A stretch of DNA of 64,000 nucleotides from an uncultured Dysosmobacter sp. (GCA_947625655.1 CANQPD010000006.1:1-64000); one strand, 5' to 3'. Positions 42,738 to 51,824 are shown, counted from the first letter of the stretch. The notes: a model not told the origin generated them from the sequence alone. Numbers and translations are program-made.

Positions 42738-42864
42738 GGTGATGCTCCTTTCTATATGGGGCCCTGCCGAAGCCCGGCGAAGCGGCTTCAGCGGGGAGAG
42801 AACCGGCCCCATACCGCCGGTTCTGCCGAGGCTGGAGAAATGAATGGAACGGGCGGAGCGGAAT

Positions 42865-43506
42865 TTATTTCGACGTGATCCAGCTTTCGTCGCCGGGATC
42901 CGCCCGGAACTTCTTCAGCCGGTCGATGTCCTCGGGGCGGATCTTGCCCTCCTCGGCGGCCGCCTCGCAGACGGCGTCGAAGTTGGACAGGCTGAAGTTG
43001 GTGACGTTGGCGGCGGCCATGCGGTCCAGCCCCTTCTGCAGGCCGTAGGTGAAAATGGACACGATGCCCAGCACCTGGGCGCCGGCCTCCCGCAGGGCCT
43101 CCACCACCTCGATGCAGCTGCCGCCGGTGGAGATCAGGTCCTCCACCACCACGACCTTCTGGCCTTTTTCCAGCCTGCCCTCGATGCGGTTCTGGCGGCC
43201 GTGGTCCTTGTTGCCGGAGCGGACATAGCCCATGGGCAGGCCCATGAGATGGCCCACGATGGCGGCGTGGGCGATGCCGGCGGTGGAGGTGCCCATCAGG
43301 ACCTCCACGTCGGGATAGTGCTGGCGGATCAGCTCCGCAAGACCCTCCTCCACATGGGTGCGGACGGCGGGGGCCGTCAGGGTCAGGCGGTTGTCGCAGT
43401 AGATGGGGCTTTTGATGCCGCTGGCCCAGGTAAAGGGCTCGTCGGGCCGCAGAAAGACGGCGCCGATAGAAAGCAGGTCATGGGCGATGGTGTGTTCAAG
43501 TGACAT
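42865..43506 (-). CDS. pyrE: Orotate phosphoribosyltransferase
   Basis: 213 aa. Joins orotate and PRPP to give OMP. The PRPP-binding motif [13 protein letters not shown], the [10 protein letters not shown] phosphate loop and the catalytic loop [15 protein letters not shown] are intact. AAAGGAG precedes ATG 43506. It is separated from pyrF by a traX-like gene, an unusual insertion in the operon. Confidence 0.96.
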   Translation of the reverse strand: MSLEHTIAHDLLSIGAVFLRPDEPFTWASGIKSPIYCDNRLTLTAPAVRTHVEEGLAELIRQHYPDVEVLMGTSTAGIAHAAIVGHLMGLPMGYVRSGNKDHGRQNRIEGRLEKGQKVVVVEDLISTGGSCIEVVEALREAGAQVLGIVSIFTYGLQKGLDRMAAANVTNFSLSNFDAVCEAAAEEGKIRPEDIDRLKKFRADPGDESWITSK

Positions 43507-43542
43507 ATCGTTGTTCTCCTTTCAGAAATAACAGATGAAATA

Positions 43543-44292
43543 TTACCGCAGCAGTGAAAACAGCAGATACAGGATCAGCATGTGTACCGGATAAAAGGCG
43601 TAAGAGCCGTATTGCAGGGCGCGGCTTTTCCGCCCCGGCCGGCCATTGTACAGCCAGATGGGGAGCAGGGCCAGCACCGCAAAGCCCTGGGTGGGAAATT
43701 CCCAGCCCAAAAGAGAAATCAGGAGCCCCTGAAACCCCACGATGTTCAGCAGGATCATGGCCGCCGCCTGGGCCAGCCACGCGCCGGGGAAGCCCCGCAG
43801 GGCATAGAACGCCACAACGGTCAGCATTCCCCGCCAGCCGTAGTCCACCATGCCCACGATGCTGAGCAGCAGCGTTCCCGGCAGGACGAGGGCGGCCCGC
43901 AGAGCGGTCTTCGCCGAGCGCTCCCGCCGCGCCCGGTCGATAGCGGAGATGGCCAGCAGGCCCAGCAGCAGGGTGAACAGCACATTCTGGTGGAAGGGAT
44001 AGAACACCGTGCTGCCGTAGAGAAGATCAAAGGGAATTTCGGAGAGGAGGGCAAACGCCAGCAGCCGCATGGCGTAGCGCTTGCGGTCAGAGGTATGGAA
44101 AAACCCCTCGGAGATCTGAAACGCGAAGATGGGGAAGGCCAGACGGCCCGCGTAGGTCATCCAGAAGTTTCCGGGCACCAGGGTGGCCCACAGGTGGTCC
44201 AGCAGCATGAGAAACATGGCCAGACACCGCAGCTGGTTGGCGCTGATGCCGCCGAAGGGCCTGTGGCTCAGGGGAGAGGGAACAGTGCACAT
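43543..44292 (-). CDS. TraX-family membrane protein (acyltransferase-like)
   Basis: 249 aa polytopic protein. SANQLRCLAMFLMLLDHLW is the family N-terminus (I-K/R-x-L-A...DH), with RLAFPIFAFQISEGFFHT and SEIPFDLL following and a C-terminal YAFYPVHMLILYLL; these match the TraX family, relatives of membrane acetyltransferases that acylate surface polymers or pilins. It sits 3 bp after pyrF and before pyrE, so it is expressed with pyrimidine genes for no obvious reason. The upstream ribosome site is weak; coupling to pyrF is likely. Confidence 0.88.
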   Translation of the reverse strand: MCTVPSPLSHRPFGGISANQLRCLAMFLMLLDHLWATLVPGNFWMTYAGRLAFPIFAFQISEGFFHTSDRKRYAMRLLAFALLSEIPFDLLYGSTVFYPFHQNVLFTLLLGLLAISAIDRARRERSAKTALRAALVLPGTLLLSIVGMVDYGWRGMLTVVAFYALRGFPGAWLAQAAAMILLNIVGFQGLLISLLGWEFPTQGFAVLALLPIWLYNGRPGRKSRALQYGSYAFYPVHMLILYLLFSLLR

Positions 44293-44295
44293 CGC

Positions 44296-45000
44296 TCAGC
44301 CCAGGAAATCCTTTACCGCCCGGCGGTAGGCCGCCACGGGATCCTCGGCCTGGGTGATGGGGCGGCCCACCACGATGTAGTCGCAGCCGGACCTGCCCGC
44401 CTTCTCGGGGGTCATGATGCGCTTCTGGTCGCCAACGGCGCTGTCGGCGAAACGGATGCCGGGGGTGACGGTCAGGAAGTTTTCGCCGCACTTTTCCTTC
44501 ACCAGCGCCGCCTCCAGGGGAGAGCAGACCACGCCGTCCAGGCCGGAATCGGCGGCATTTTTGGCGTAGGACATGACGGTCTCCGCCATGGGGGTGTCGA
44601 TGAGCAGCTCGTTTTTCAGGGCCGTCGCGTCGGTGCTGGTCAGCTGGGTGACGGCGATCAGCAGGGGCCTGGTGCCGTCGGGGCGGGTCAGGCCCTCCAG
44701 GGCGCCCTTCATCATCTCGCTGGCGCCGGCGGCGTGAAGGTTCACCATGTCCACGTCCAGCCGGGAGAGGACGCTCATGGCCCGCTTCACGGTGTTGGGG
44801 ATGTCGTGGAGCTTCAGATCCAGGAAGATCTTGTGGCCCCGGGCCTTGATGTCCCGGACGATCTGGGGGCCCTCGGCGTAGAACAGCTCCATGCCGATCT
44901 TCACAAAGGGCTTCTCCCCGGCGGGGAATTTGTCAAGGAAGGCCAAAGTCTCTTCCTTATTGGGAAAGTCCAGAGCAATGATAACATCTTTCGCGCTCAT
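44296..45000 (-). CDS. pyrF: Orotidine-5'-phosphate decarboxylase
   Basis: 234 aa. Decarboxylates OMP to UMP. The catalytic [11 protein letters not shown] motif and the phosphate-binding VTPGIRF and [12 protein letters not shown] loops are intact. GAAAGGA precedes ATG 45000. Fourth gene of the pyr operon, between pyrD and traX. Confidence 0.97.
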   Translation of the reverse strand: MSAKDVIIALDFPNKEETLAFLDKFPAGEKPFVKIGMELFYAEGPQIVRDIKARGHKIFLDLKLHDIPNTVKRAMSVLSRLDVDMVNLHAAGASEMMKGALEGLTRPDGTRPLLIAVTQLTSTDATALKNELLIDTPMAETVMSYAKNAADSGLDGVVCSPLEAALVKEKCGENFLTVTPGIRFADSAVGDQKRIMTPEKAGRSGCDYIVVGRPITQAEDPVAAYRRAVKDFLG

Positions 45001-45033
45001 ATCAAAAACAGTCCTTTCTGTTGATTTTCAGGT

Positions 45034-45948
45034 TCAGCCGTGGGCCGCGCCGGTCAGCTCAGAGATATTGGCGACGCCCAGCCGCTGGCAGACGGCAGGC
45101 AGGTTTTCCACCATGGTCTTGCAGGCGAAGGGGTCCTTCAGGTTGGCGGCGCCCACCTCCACAGCCGTGGCGCCCGCCAGCATCATCTCCGCCGCGTCCT
45201 CGGCGGAGGAAACGCCGCCGCAGCCGATGATGGGCAGCTTCACGGCTTCGTACACGTCCCACACCATCCGCAGTGCCACCGGGAACACGGCTGGGCCGGA
45301 GACGCCGCCGGTGCGGTTGGCGATGAGGGGGCGCTTCGTCTTCAGATCAATGCGCATCCCCAGCAGGGTGTTGATGAGGCACAGCCCGTCGGCCCCGGCG
45401 TCGGCGCAGGCCCGGGCGATCTCGGCGATGTCGGTGACGTTGGGGGTCAGCTTCATGAACACCGGCTTCTTCGTGACGGCCTTCACGGCCCTTGTGACCT
45501 CGGCGGCGCTCTTTGGGTCGGAGCCAAAGTTCCTGCCGCCGCAGTGGACATTGGGGCAGGAGATGTTGACCTCCAGAATGGCCACCTGGTCGACGTCGTT
45601 CAGCTTCCGGCAGTTCTCCGCGTACTCCTCGATGGAGAAGCCGCCCACATTGGCGATGACCGGGCCGTGGAAGATTTTGGCGATGTTGGGCACCTCTTTT
45701 TCGATGACGGCGTCGATACCGGGATTCTGCAAGCCCACGGCGTTCAGCATGCCGCCCGTCATCTCCGCGATGCGGGGCTGGGGGTTGCCCAGGCGGGCCT
45801 GGCCGGTGGTGCCCTTCCAGGAGAAGCTGCCCAGGATGTCCAGGTCGTACAGCTCCGCGTACTCCCGGCCATAGCCGAAGGTGCCGGAGGCGGGGATGAT
45901 GGGATTTTTCAGCTCCACGCCCGCCAGATTCACACTGAGGTTCACCAT
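45034..45948 (-). CDS. pyrD: Dihydroorotate dehydrogenase B, catalytic subunit
   Basis: 304 aa, class 1B FMN enzyme oxidising dihydroorotate to orotate. NPIIPASGTFGYG, the FMN-contacting VNISCPNVHCGG with catalytic Cys, and GCGGVSSAEDAAEMMLAGA are intact. It needs PyrK to pass electrons to NAD. Overlaps the pyrK stop by 7 bp with AAGGAGGAG inside pyrK. Length typical. Confidence 0.96.
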   Translation of the reverse strand: MVNLSVNLAGVELKNPIIPASGTFGYGREYAELYDLDILGSFSWKGTTGQARLGNPQPRIAEMTGGMLNAVGLQNPGIDAVIEKEVPNIAKIFHGPVIANVGGFSIEEYAENCRKLNDVDQVAILEVNISCPNVHCGGRNFGSDPKSAAEVTRAVKAVTKKPVFMKLTPNVTDIAEIARACADAGADGLCLINTLLGMRIDLKTKRPLIANRTGGVSGPAVFPVALRMVWDVYEAVKLPIIGCGGVSSAEDAAEMMLAGATAVEVGAANLKDPFACKTMVENLPAVCQRLGVANISELTGAAHG

Positions 45949-46679
45949 ACGATCTCCTCCTTGTACAGGATGGGCCCATCCTTGCAGACCCGCTTATAGC
46001 CATCCCTGGTGGGCACGGTGCAGCCCATGCAGGCGCCGAAGCCGCAGCCCATCCGGGCCTCAAAGCTGAACTGTCCGCCCTTCAGCTGGGGAAGGCCATG
46101 GACGGCCTTCAGCATGGGCAGGGGGCCGCAGGAGAGGACGTAATCGCACTCCGGCACGGCCCGGATGCAGTCGGTGACGAAGCCGCGGGTGCCCAGGCTG
46201 CCGTCCTCGGTGGCGATGAGCAGCCGGCAGCCCAGGGCGGCGAATTCCTCCAGATAAAAGGCGTCCGTCCCGGAGCGGAAGCCCAGGGCCACGGTTGGCG
46301 CGGCCCCCGCTTCGATCATCCGCTGGGCCAGGCCGTACAGCGGCGCGATGCCGATGCCGCCGCCCGCCAGAACGGGATGCGCGCCCGCAAGGCGCATGTC
46401 GAACCCGTTGCCCAGGCCGCTGAGCACGTCCAGCTCCGTGCCGGGGACACAGCGCGCCAGCTCCTTTGTGCCCGCGCCCACCACCTTCACCAGCAGCATC
46501 AGCGCATCAGACGTCCAGTTGCAGATGGAGATGGGCCGCCGCAGGAATTTCCCGGGCAGTTCAATATTTACAAACTGTCCCGGCGCGGTGATGGCGGAGG
46601 TGTCGCCGGAGAGCACCAGCTCATAGGTGTCCGCCGTCAGCTGCCGGGCGTGCTCCAGGGTAAACAGCGATTTTTTCAT
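45942..46679 (-). CDS. pyrK: Dihydroorotate dehydrogenase B, electron-transfer subunit
   Basis: 245 aa FAD/[2Fe-2S] subunit that carries electrons from PyrD's FMN to NAD. FAD site FLRRPISICNW, NAD site VLAGGGIGIAPLYGLA and the cluster ligands CGFGACMGC ... VCKDGP near the C-terminus are all present. Overlaps the pyrC stop by 4 bp (ATGA) and pyrD by 7 bp, so translation is coupled throughout. Confidence 0.96.
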   Translation of the reverse strand: MKKSLFTLEHARQLTADTYELVLSGDTSAITAPGQFVNIELPGKFLRRPISICNWTSDALMLLVKVVGAGTKELARCVPGTELDVLSGLGNGFDMRLAGAHPVLAGGGIGIAPLYGLAQRMIEAGAAPTVALGFRSGTDAFYLEEFAALGCRLLIATEDGSLGTRGFVTDCIRAVPECDYVLSCGPLPMLKAVHGLPQLKGGQFSFEARMGCGFGACMGCTVPTRDGYKRVCKDGPILYKEEIVW

Positions 46680-47965
46680 ATGTCTGCCTCCTGCTTCTGT
46701 AGGTCGGCGTAAACGATCTCTCCGCCGCAGATGGTCATGGCGACGGCGGCGGCGACGCCCCAGCCGTCAAAGGGCGTGGCCCGGCCCAGGGAGTGGAAGG
46801 TGCGGGAGTCGATGACGTGGGGCCGGTCCAGATCCAGCACCGCCAGGTCGGCGGGCTGGCCCACGGCGATGACCCCGCCGGGCAGGCCGAAGATCCTGCG
46901 GGGATTGACGCACAGGGCGTTCAAAACGGTTTCCAGGGGCACGATGCCCGTCTCCACCAGCTGGGTGTACAGCACCGGGAAGGCGGTCTCCAGCCCCACG
47001 ATGCCGTTGAGGCTGCCCCGCAGGCCCTTGGACTTCTCCTCCGCACTGTGGGGGGCGTGGTCGGTGGCAATGCAGTCCACCGTGCCGTCCAGCAGTCCTG
47101 CGATGAGGGCGTCCCGGTCGGCGGCGGAGCGGATGGGGGGATTCATCTTGAAGCGGCCCTCGTCCAGCAATTCCTCGTCGGTCAGCACCAGATAGTGGGG
47201 CCCGGTCTCGCAGGTGACGGGAAGCCCCTCGGCCTTGGCCTGACGGACCAGGGCCACGGACTCCTTGGTGGAGACGTGGCAGACGTGGTACCGGCACCCG
47301 GTCTCCCGGACCAGCTGGATGTCCCGCTCCACCTGCTTCCACTCGCTGGCGGGGTCGTTGCCGGGGAGGCCGTTCCGCCGGGCGAAATCGCCGTCGTGGA
47401 CGGCCCAGCCCTTGGTCAGCAGGCTCTCGTCCTCGCTGTGGGCCACGATAGGCTTGTCCAGCGTGCGGGCCAGCTCCATGGCGGCGCGCATCATGTCCCG
47501 GGACTGGACGCCCCGCCCGTCGTCGGAGAAGCCGCAGACCTGGGGGGCCATGGCGGCCAGATCCGCCAGGGCCTCGCCCTGCTCGCCCCGGGTGATGGCG
47601 CCGTAGGGATACACATGGACCTTGGCGTTCTTCCGGATCAGGTCCAGCTGGGCCTGCAAATGCGCCTGATCGTCCGGCACCGGCTTCAGGTTGGGCATGG
47701 CGCACACCGCCGTGTAGCCGCCGGCGGCGGCCGCCGCCGTGCCGGAAAAGACCGTCTCTTTATAAGAAAAACCAGGCTCCCGAAGATGAACATGGACATC
47801 AACGAAACCTGGGACGATCAAATGATTATGCAATTCAATGACGGAAAAGCCTTCCTTGGGAAGGGAGGGGGCTGCGGAAACAATACGGCCCTCAGAAATG
47901 GCAACGTCCATATCCTGAAAGCGCCCGTTCAAAAAAACGGCTCCGCCGGTCAGCAGCAGGCTCAT
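46676..47965 (-). CDS. pyrC: Dihydroorotase
   Basis: 429 aa class I enzyme that cyclises carbamoyl aspartate to dihydroorotate. The zinc motif DVHVHLREPG, the tail GETGPHY-type segment (ETGPHYLVLTDEEL) and DHAPHSAEEK (catalytic Asp) are intact. First gene of the pyr operon. AAGGAAGGAG precedes ATG 47965. The leader is only about 35 nt, too short for a PyrR attenuator. Confidence 0.96.
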   Translation of the reverse strand: MSLLLTGGAVFLNGRFQDMDVAISEGRIVSAAPSLPKEGFSVIELHNHLIVPGFVDVHVHLREPGFSYKETVFSGTAAAAAGGYTAVCAMPNLKPVPDDQAHLQAQLDLIRKNAKVHVYPYGAITRGEQGEALADLAAMAPQVCGFSDDGRGVQSRDMMRAAMELARTLDKPIVAHSEDESLLTKGWAVHDGDFARRNGLPGNDPASEWKQVERDIQLVRETGCRYHVCHVSTKESVALVRQAKAEGLPVTCETGPHYLVLTDEELLDEGRFKMNPPIRSAADRDALIAGLLDGTVDCIATDHAPHSAEEKSKGLRGSLNGIVGLETAFPVLYTQLVETGIVPLETVLNALCVNPRRIFGLPGGVIAVGQPADLAVLDLDRPHVIDSRTFHSLGRATPFDGWGVAAAVAMTICGGEIVYADLQKQEADI

Positions 47966-48003
47966 ACGGTTTCTCCTTCCTTTGTGTTTTTATCCGACTT
48001 CCT

Positions 48004-48032
48004 ATCTTATCGGAAAACGCCGCCCTTGTCAA
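48004..48032 (-). promoter_or_regulatory. Pyrimidine operon promoter
   Basis: Minus strand: TTGACA (48032-48027), 17-bp spacer, TAAGAT (48009-48004). No PyrR-type anti-antiterminator in the short leader. Confidence 0.75.
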
Positions 48033-48057
48033 CGAGATTTCCCGCCGCCGCATGTAG

Positions 48058-48090
48058 AAAAAACGGGCCGTTTTCCGGCCCGCTTTTGGC
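48058..48090 (-). terminator. SOD-gene terminator
   Basis: Minus strand: gcgggccgg / cggcccgtttttt stem-loop with a T-tract, just upstream of the pyr promoter. Confidence 0.88.
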
Positions 48091-48098
48091 ATGCCCGC

Positions 48099-48746
48099 TT
48101 ACGGATGGGGACAGCGGGGACGGCGGGCCAGGAAGTCCCCGTAGGTCCGGGACAGCTGGGGCCAGTCTACCAGCAGCCACCAGGCGTCGAAGTAGTCGGC
48201 CCGCCGGTTCTGGTATTGGAGATAATAGGCGTGCTCCCACACGTCGCAGCACAGCAGGGGGCACAGGGGCAGGGGGGTGTCCTGATTGGGCGTTTTCTGA
48301 ATGGACAGCTTGCCGTCGCAGTCACTGACTAGCCAGGCCCAGCCGGAGCCGAACTGCCCCAGGGCGGCGGCCTTCATGGCGGCTTTCAGCTTCGTCAGAT
48401 CGCCGAATTCCCGGATGACCGCGCCTTCCAGCTCGCCGTCAGGCGCGGTGGCGGGGGTGGGGGCCAGGGTCTTGAAATACAGGTCGTGGTTGTAAACGCC
48501 GCCGGCGTTGTTGCGGACGCCCTGGCGGATGTCCTCCGGCAGCTCCGGCCAGTCCTGACACAGCTTTTCCAGGGACCAGCCCTGGTACTCCGGGCGGTCC
48601 GAGAGCAGCTTGTTCAGGTTGTCCACATAGGCGGCAAAGTGCTTGTCGTGGTGGAAATGCATGGTCTTCTCGTCCAGCTCCGGCGCCAGCGCGTCATAGG
48701 CAAAGGGCAGGGGCGGCAGGGTAAAGGGGTAATGGGTCTCCATCAT
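48099..48746 (-). CDS. Fe/Mn superoxide dismutase
   Basis: 215 aa. Dismutates superoxide in the cytoplasm, unusual to keep in a strict anaerobe but common in this family. Metal ligands are visible: His in HFHHDKHFAAYV, His in NNAGGVYNHDLYF, and the DVWEHAYY Asp and His. GGVYNH replaces the commoner GGHYNH next to the second ligand, so the second-shell environment is slightly altered. Start ATG 48746 or the adjacent 48743; AAGGATG upstream. Single gene with its own terminator. Confidence 0.9.
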   Translation of the reverse strand: MMETHYPFTLPPLPFAYDALAPELDEKTMHFHHDKHFAAYVDNLNKLLSDRPEYQGWSLEKLCQDWPELPEDIRQGVRNNAGGVYNHDLYFKTLAPTPATAPDGELEGAVIREFGDLTKLKAAMKAAALGQFGSGWAWLVSDCDGKLSIQKTPNQDTPLPLCPLLCCDVWEHAYYLQYQNRRADYFDAWWLLVDWPQLSRTYGDFLARRPRCPHP

Positions 48747-48824
48747 ACGTCATCCTTTCCAGTGAGATCGTATCGCTAGTATATGCGGAAAGAATGAAAT
48801 TTATGGACGGCCCGGACAGCGGCG

Positions 48825-48862
48825 GAGCCGGAACGTGAATTTTACGTTCCGGCTCCGGTTCT
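48825..48862. terminator. Stem-loop between SOD and the DUF134-NifX gene
   Basis: ggagccggaacgt / acgttccggctcc, a perfect stem just past the stop of the DUF134-NifX gene; weak T-tract. Confidence 0.7.
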
Positions 48863-48863
48863 G

Positions 48864-49607
48864 TTATTCGCCGCAGTGATGGCCGCAGGTGTGGTCGTGT
48901 TCCCCGCAGCTGTGGCCCTCCTCGCCGTGATGGTGGTCACAGGTGGCCGCGCCGGTGGCTTCCAGCGTGCCGGCCAGCAGGTCGGTGACGCACTGGTCGG
49001 CGTCGCCGGAGCAGCCGGCGTACAGCCGGATGCCGGCCTCCGCCAGGGCCGCCTGTGCTCCGGGGCCGATGCCGCCGCAGATCAGGCAGTCCACGCCGTG
49101 GTCTGCCAGAAAGCCCGCCAGGGCGCCGTGGCCGCTGCCGTTGGTGGGATAGACCTGGGCGTCCACCAGCATGCCGCCCACGATGTCATAGATCTTGAAC
49201 TGCTCCGTGTGTCCGAAGTGACCGTACACCTGGCCGTTTTCATAGGTGACTGCGATTTTCATATCCTTGCATCCTTTCCTTGCTGGGGACGGTACGGAGC
49301 CGCCGCGGCACCCCTCCCGGCGGCAGAGGGCGTAGCTGCCCCCGCCGATCCGAAGGGAGCGGCCCTCCACCAGAAAGACCGCCAGCTTTTGCCGGGCCTG
49401 GGCGTAGATGCGCTGGACCGTGGCCCGGGCCACGCCCATCTGGGCGGCGGCCTCCTCCTGGGTCAGGCCCTGAAAGTCCACCAGCCGGATGGCTTCGTAC
49501 TCCTCCACAGCCAGCACCACCGGCTCACCCCCGGCGGGCTGCTCCGGAGAAAAGCGGCAGTGGGCGGGCATCTGGCACACCCGGCGGCATTTGGCGCTGC
49601 GCGGCAT
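48864..49607 (-). CDS. DUF134 - NifX/NifB-type metal-cluster protein fusion
   Basis: 247 aa. Residues 1-~105: DUF134, a sigma-region-4-like DNA-binding HTH (EEYEAIRLVDFQGLTQEEAAAQMGVARATVQRIYAQAR). Residues ~116-225: NifX/NifB-like dinitrogenase-iron-molybdenum cofactor domain (MKIAVTYENGQVYGHFG ... DCLICGGIGPGAQAAL). The tail CDHHHGEEGHSCGEHDHTCGHHCGE is a His/Cys metal-binding tail. No nitrogenase is nearby, so a metal-responsive regulator or scaffold is more likely. An internal ATG (49260-49262) with AAGGATG could also make the NifX half alone. Confidence 0.85.
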   Translation of the reverse strand: MPRSAKCRRVCQMPAHCRFSPEQPAGGEPVVLAVEEYEAIRLVDFQGLTQEEAAAQMGVARATVQRIYAQARQKLAVFLVEGRSLRIGGGSYALCRREGCRGGSVPSPARKGCKDMKIAVTYENGQVYGHFGHTEQFKIYDIVGGMLVDAQVYPTNGSGHGALAGFLADHGVDCLICGGIGPGAQAALAEAGIRLYAGCSGDADQCVTDLLAGTLEATGAATCDHHHGEEGHSCGEHDHTCGHHCGE

Positions 49608-49639
49608 CCGTATCCCTCCTTTATTTTGAGCATATGCCC

Positions 49640-49667
49640 ATTATATACCCGCGAAGGCCAATGTCAA
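49640..49667 (-). promoter_or_regulatory. DUF134-NifX promoter with palindrome
   Basis: Minus strand: TTGACA (49667-49662), 16-bp spacer, TATAAT (49645-49640). gggcatatgctc, a near-palindrome, abuts the -10 and could be the DUF134 operator (inference). Confidence 0.75.
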
Positions 49668-49678
49668 GGGCAGTGATT

Positions 49679-49716
49679 AAAAAAACAGCGCCGGAGGGAT
49701 GCCCCTCCGGCGCTGT
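49679..49716 (-). terminator. pgcA terminator
   Basis: Minus strand: acagcgccggaggg / ccctccggcgctgt stem followed by ttttttt. Confidence 0.95.
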
Positions 49717-49732
49717 GTCAGGTTTCTGGGAC

Positions 49733-51460
49733 TTATTTCTTCAGGGTATCCACCCACTTGCCGTATTTCTCCACATTGGCGGCGGCGTCATCGGCGTCCC
49801 TGCCCTGGGTCAGGATGTAGACCTTGATCTTGGGCTCGGTGCCGGAGGGCCGGACGATGACGGAGGTGCCGTCGGCCATCTCGAACCGCAGCACATTGGA
49901 GCCGGAGAGCTCCATGGTGGTCTTGGCGCCGGTGGCGGTGTCGGTGACGGAGCCGTCCTGATAGTCCTTGAACTGGACCACCTTCACGCCGCTGATCTCG
50001 GCGGGAGGGGTCTCCCGGAGGGACTTCATCAGGTTGGCCATGTCCTTCAGGCCGTCCAGGCCGGGCATGACCAGGTTGTAGGTGTGCTCGGCGAAGTAGC
50101 CGTACTTCTCATACAGGCCCTCCAGCGCGTCGGCCAGGGTCATGCCCTGGGCGGCGTACCACGCGGCCATCTCGGTCAGGGCCAGGGCGGCGGTGACGGC
50201 GTCCTTGTCCCGGACATAGTCGCCCAGCATGTAGCCATAGCTCTCCTCGTAGGAGAAGATGACCTTGCCTTCGCCGCTGCTCTCCAGCTGATCCTTCTTC
50301 TCCGCCAGGAACTTGAAGCCGGTGAAGGTGTCGTAGCACTGCAGGCCGTTGACCTCCGCCACCTTGCGGGCCATCTCGGTGGTGACGATGGTCTTCAGGG
50401 CCACGGGCTTCTCAGGCATCTTGCCGGTGCGCTTTTTGGCGCCGATGAGATAGTCCAGCAGCAGCACGCCGGTCTGGTTGCCGGAGATGACCTTGAATTC
50501 GCCGTCCTTCGCGCGGACCATGATGCCCACCCGGTCAGCGTCGGGGTCGGAGCCCAGGATGAAGTCCGCGCCTTCGCGCTTGGCGATGTCCACCGCCAGA
50601 TAGAAGCCCTCGGGGTTCTCCGGGTTGGGGGAGACCACGGTGGGGAAGTTGCCGTCAATGACCATCTGCTCAGGCACGCAGATCAGGTGCTTGATGCCCA
50701 GGCGGCGCAGCGCCTCGGGGATCAGCTTGTGGCCGGTGCCGTGGAAGGGGGTGTACACCAGCTTGAAGCTGTCCGCCACCTTGGCCACGGTCTCGCCGTC
50801 GTTGACCTGGCCCATGACATTGGCCAGGAACTTCTCGTCGGTCTCCTGGCCCAGGACCTCGATCAGGCCCTTCTCCACGGCCTCGTCATAGGGCATGGTC
50901 CTGATGTCGCTGAAGATGTCCAGCTCCTCCAGCCGCTTGGCGATGGCGTCGGCGTGGCGGGGGGGCAGCTGGGCGCCGTCCTCCCAGTAGACCTTGTAGC
51001 CGTTGTACTCCTTGGGGTTGTGGCTGGCGGTGACGTTGATGCCCGCCTGGCAGTGGTACTCCCGGACGGCGAAGCTCAGCTCGGGGGTGGGGCGCAGGGA
51101 CTCGAAGATGCGGACGTGGATGCCGTTGGCGGCGCAGACCTCGGCGGCGGCCCGGGCGAACTCCATGGAGTGGTTGCGGCAGTCCATGCAGATGGCCACG
51201 CCCCGGTCCTTGCCCGCCTGGCCCTCGGCGGCGATGACGTCGGCGAAGCCCTGGGTGGCCCAGCGGATGACGTGGATGTTCATATTATGTAAACCAACAT
51301 ACATGGTGCCCCGCAGACCGGCGGTGCCGAACTCCAGGGGGCCGTAGAACCGGGACTCGATCTCCTTGGGATCATCCTTGATGGCCTCCAGCTCGGCCCG
51401 CTCCTCGGCGGACAGGGCGGGGCTTGCCAGCCATTTTTCGTACTCCTTCATGAAATCCAT
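49733..51460 (-). CDS. Phosphoglucomutase / phosphomannomutase
   Basis: 575 aa alpha-D-phosphohexomutase, a PgcA-like enzyme interconverting glucose-6-P and glucose-1-P for cell-wall and exopolysaccharide sugars. The phosphoserine loop VTASHNPKEYNGYK, metal loop GSDPDADRVGI, sugar loop FSYEESYGYMLG and phosphate loop RPSGTEPKIKVY are intact. GAGGAGG precedes ATG 51460, itself preceded by the GTTTACATAA motif. A further copy of that decamer lies in its own coding sequence near codon 58. It ends in a strong terminator. Confidence 0.95.
   Translation of the reverse strand: MDFMKEYEKWLASPALSAEERAELEAIKDDPKEIESRFYGPLEFGTAGLRGTMYVGLHNMNIHVIRWATQGFADVIAAEGQAGKDRGVAICMDCRNHSMEFARAAAEVCAANGIHVRIFESLRPTPELSFAVREYHCQAGINVTASHNPKEYNGYKVYWEDGAQLPPRHADAIAKRLEELDIFSDIRTMPYDEAVEKGLIEVLGQETDEKFLANVMGQVNDGETVAKVADSFKLVYTPFHGTGHKLIPEALRRLGIKHLICVPEQMVIDGNFPTVVSPNPENPEGFYLAVDIAKREGADFILGSDPDADRVGIMVRAKDGEFKVISGNQTGVLLLDYLIGAKKRTGKMPEKPVALKTIVTTEMARKVAEVNGLQCYDTFTGFKFLAEKKDQLESSGEGKVIFSYEESYGYMLGDYVRDKDAVTAALALTEMAAWYAAQGMTLADALEGLYEKYGYFAEHTYNLVMPGLDGLKDMANLMKSLRETPPAEISGVKVVQFKDYQDGSVTDTATGAKTTMELSGSNVLRFEMADGTSVIVRPSGTEPKIKVYILTQGRDADDAAANVEKYGKWVDTLKK
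51285..51294 (-). repeat. GTTTACATAA motif, coding copy in pgcA
   Basis: Same-strand copy of the decamer inside pgcA (around codon 58, GLHN). Possibly coincidental, but the expected number of such hits in a GC-rich 64-kb window is below one. Confidence 0.5.
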
Positions 51461-51480
51461 TTTGCAGTTCCTCCTCTAAA

Positions 51481-51490
51481 TTATGTAAAC
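51481..51490 (-). repeat. GTTTACATAA intercistronic motif 4
   Basis: 13 nt after the stop of the 106-aa gene and about 20 nt before the pgcA start (gtttacataatttagaggagg). Confidence 0.8.
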
Positions 51491-51503
51491 TAATTGACGC
51501 AGG

Positions 51504-51824
51504 TTATCGCAGGTCTGGGATGGTATATCCGCAGCGCTCGCAGGTAAAGCCGTGACGGATGTTTTGGGCAGGAACACTGGTATACCCGCAATGGGGGCAG
51601 GTTTGGCAGGAGGTGTTGAGGCTTTTGACAACAAAGGCCAGAACAGCGGCAGCCACCGCCAGCAGCTTGCCTGCCCAGGTATTTTTCAGAAAAAAGCCGG
51701 CCACCAGCAGCACCACGCCGATCAGAACACAGGGATAGATGGCCTGCCGCTTCCGATACCAGGCCTGGATGGTCCCCTCATCCGCCGGCGGGGCGTCATG
51801 CGGGGGAATTTTCCACCATTTCAT
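51504..51824 (-). CDS. Membrane protein with C-terminal zinc ribbon (paralogue 3)
   Basis: 106 aa: a short cytoplasmic N-terminus rich in Trp and Lys, two transmembrane helices (about 31-47 and 53-68), then a zinc ribbon with CPHC at 76-79 and CERC at 95-98. Start ATG 51824 with CGGGAGG; the track start 52106 reads back into the neighbour. It is the third of three tandem paralogues with the same layout and is followed by pgcA. Function unknown. Confidence 0.75.
   Translation of the reverse strand: MKWWKIPPHDAPPADEGTIQAWYRKRQAIYPCVLIGVVLLVAGFFLKNTWAGKLLAVAAAVLAFVVKSLNTSCQTCPHCGYTSVPAQNIRHGFTCERCGYTIPDLR

Noticed and set aside
47966-48003. PyrR attenuator in the pyr leader
   Set aside because: The leader between the promoter and pyrC is too short and has no anti-antiterminator hairpin.
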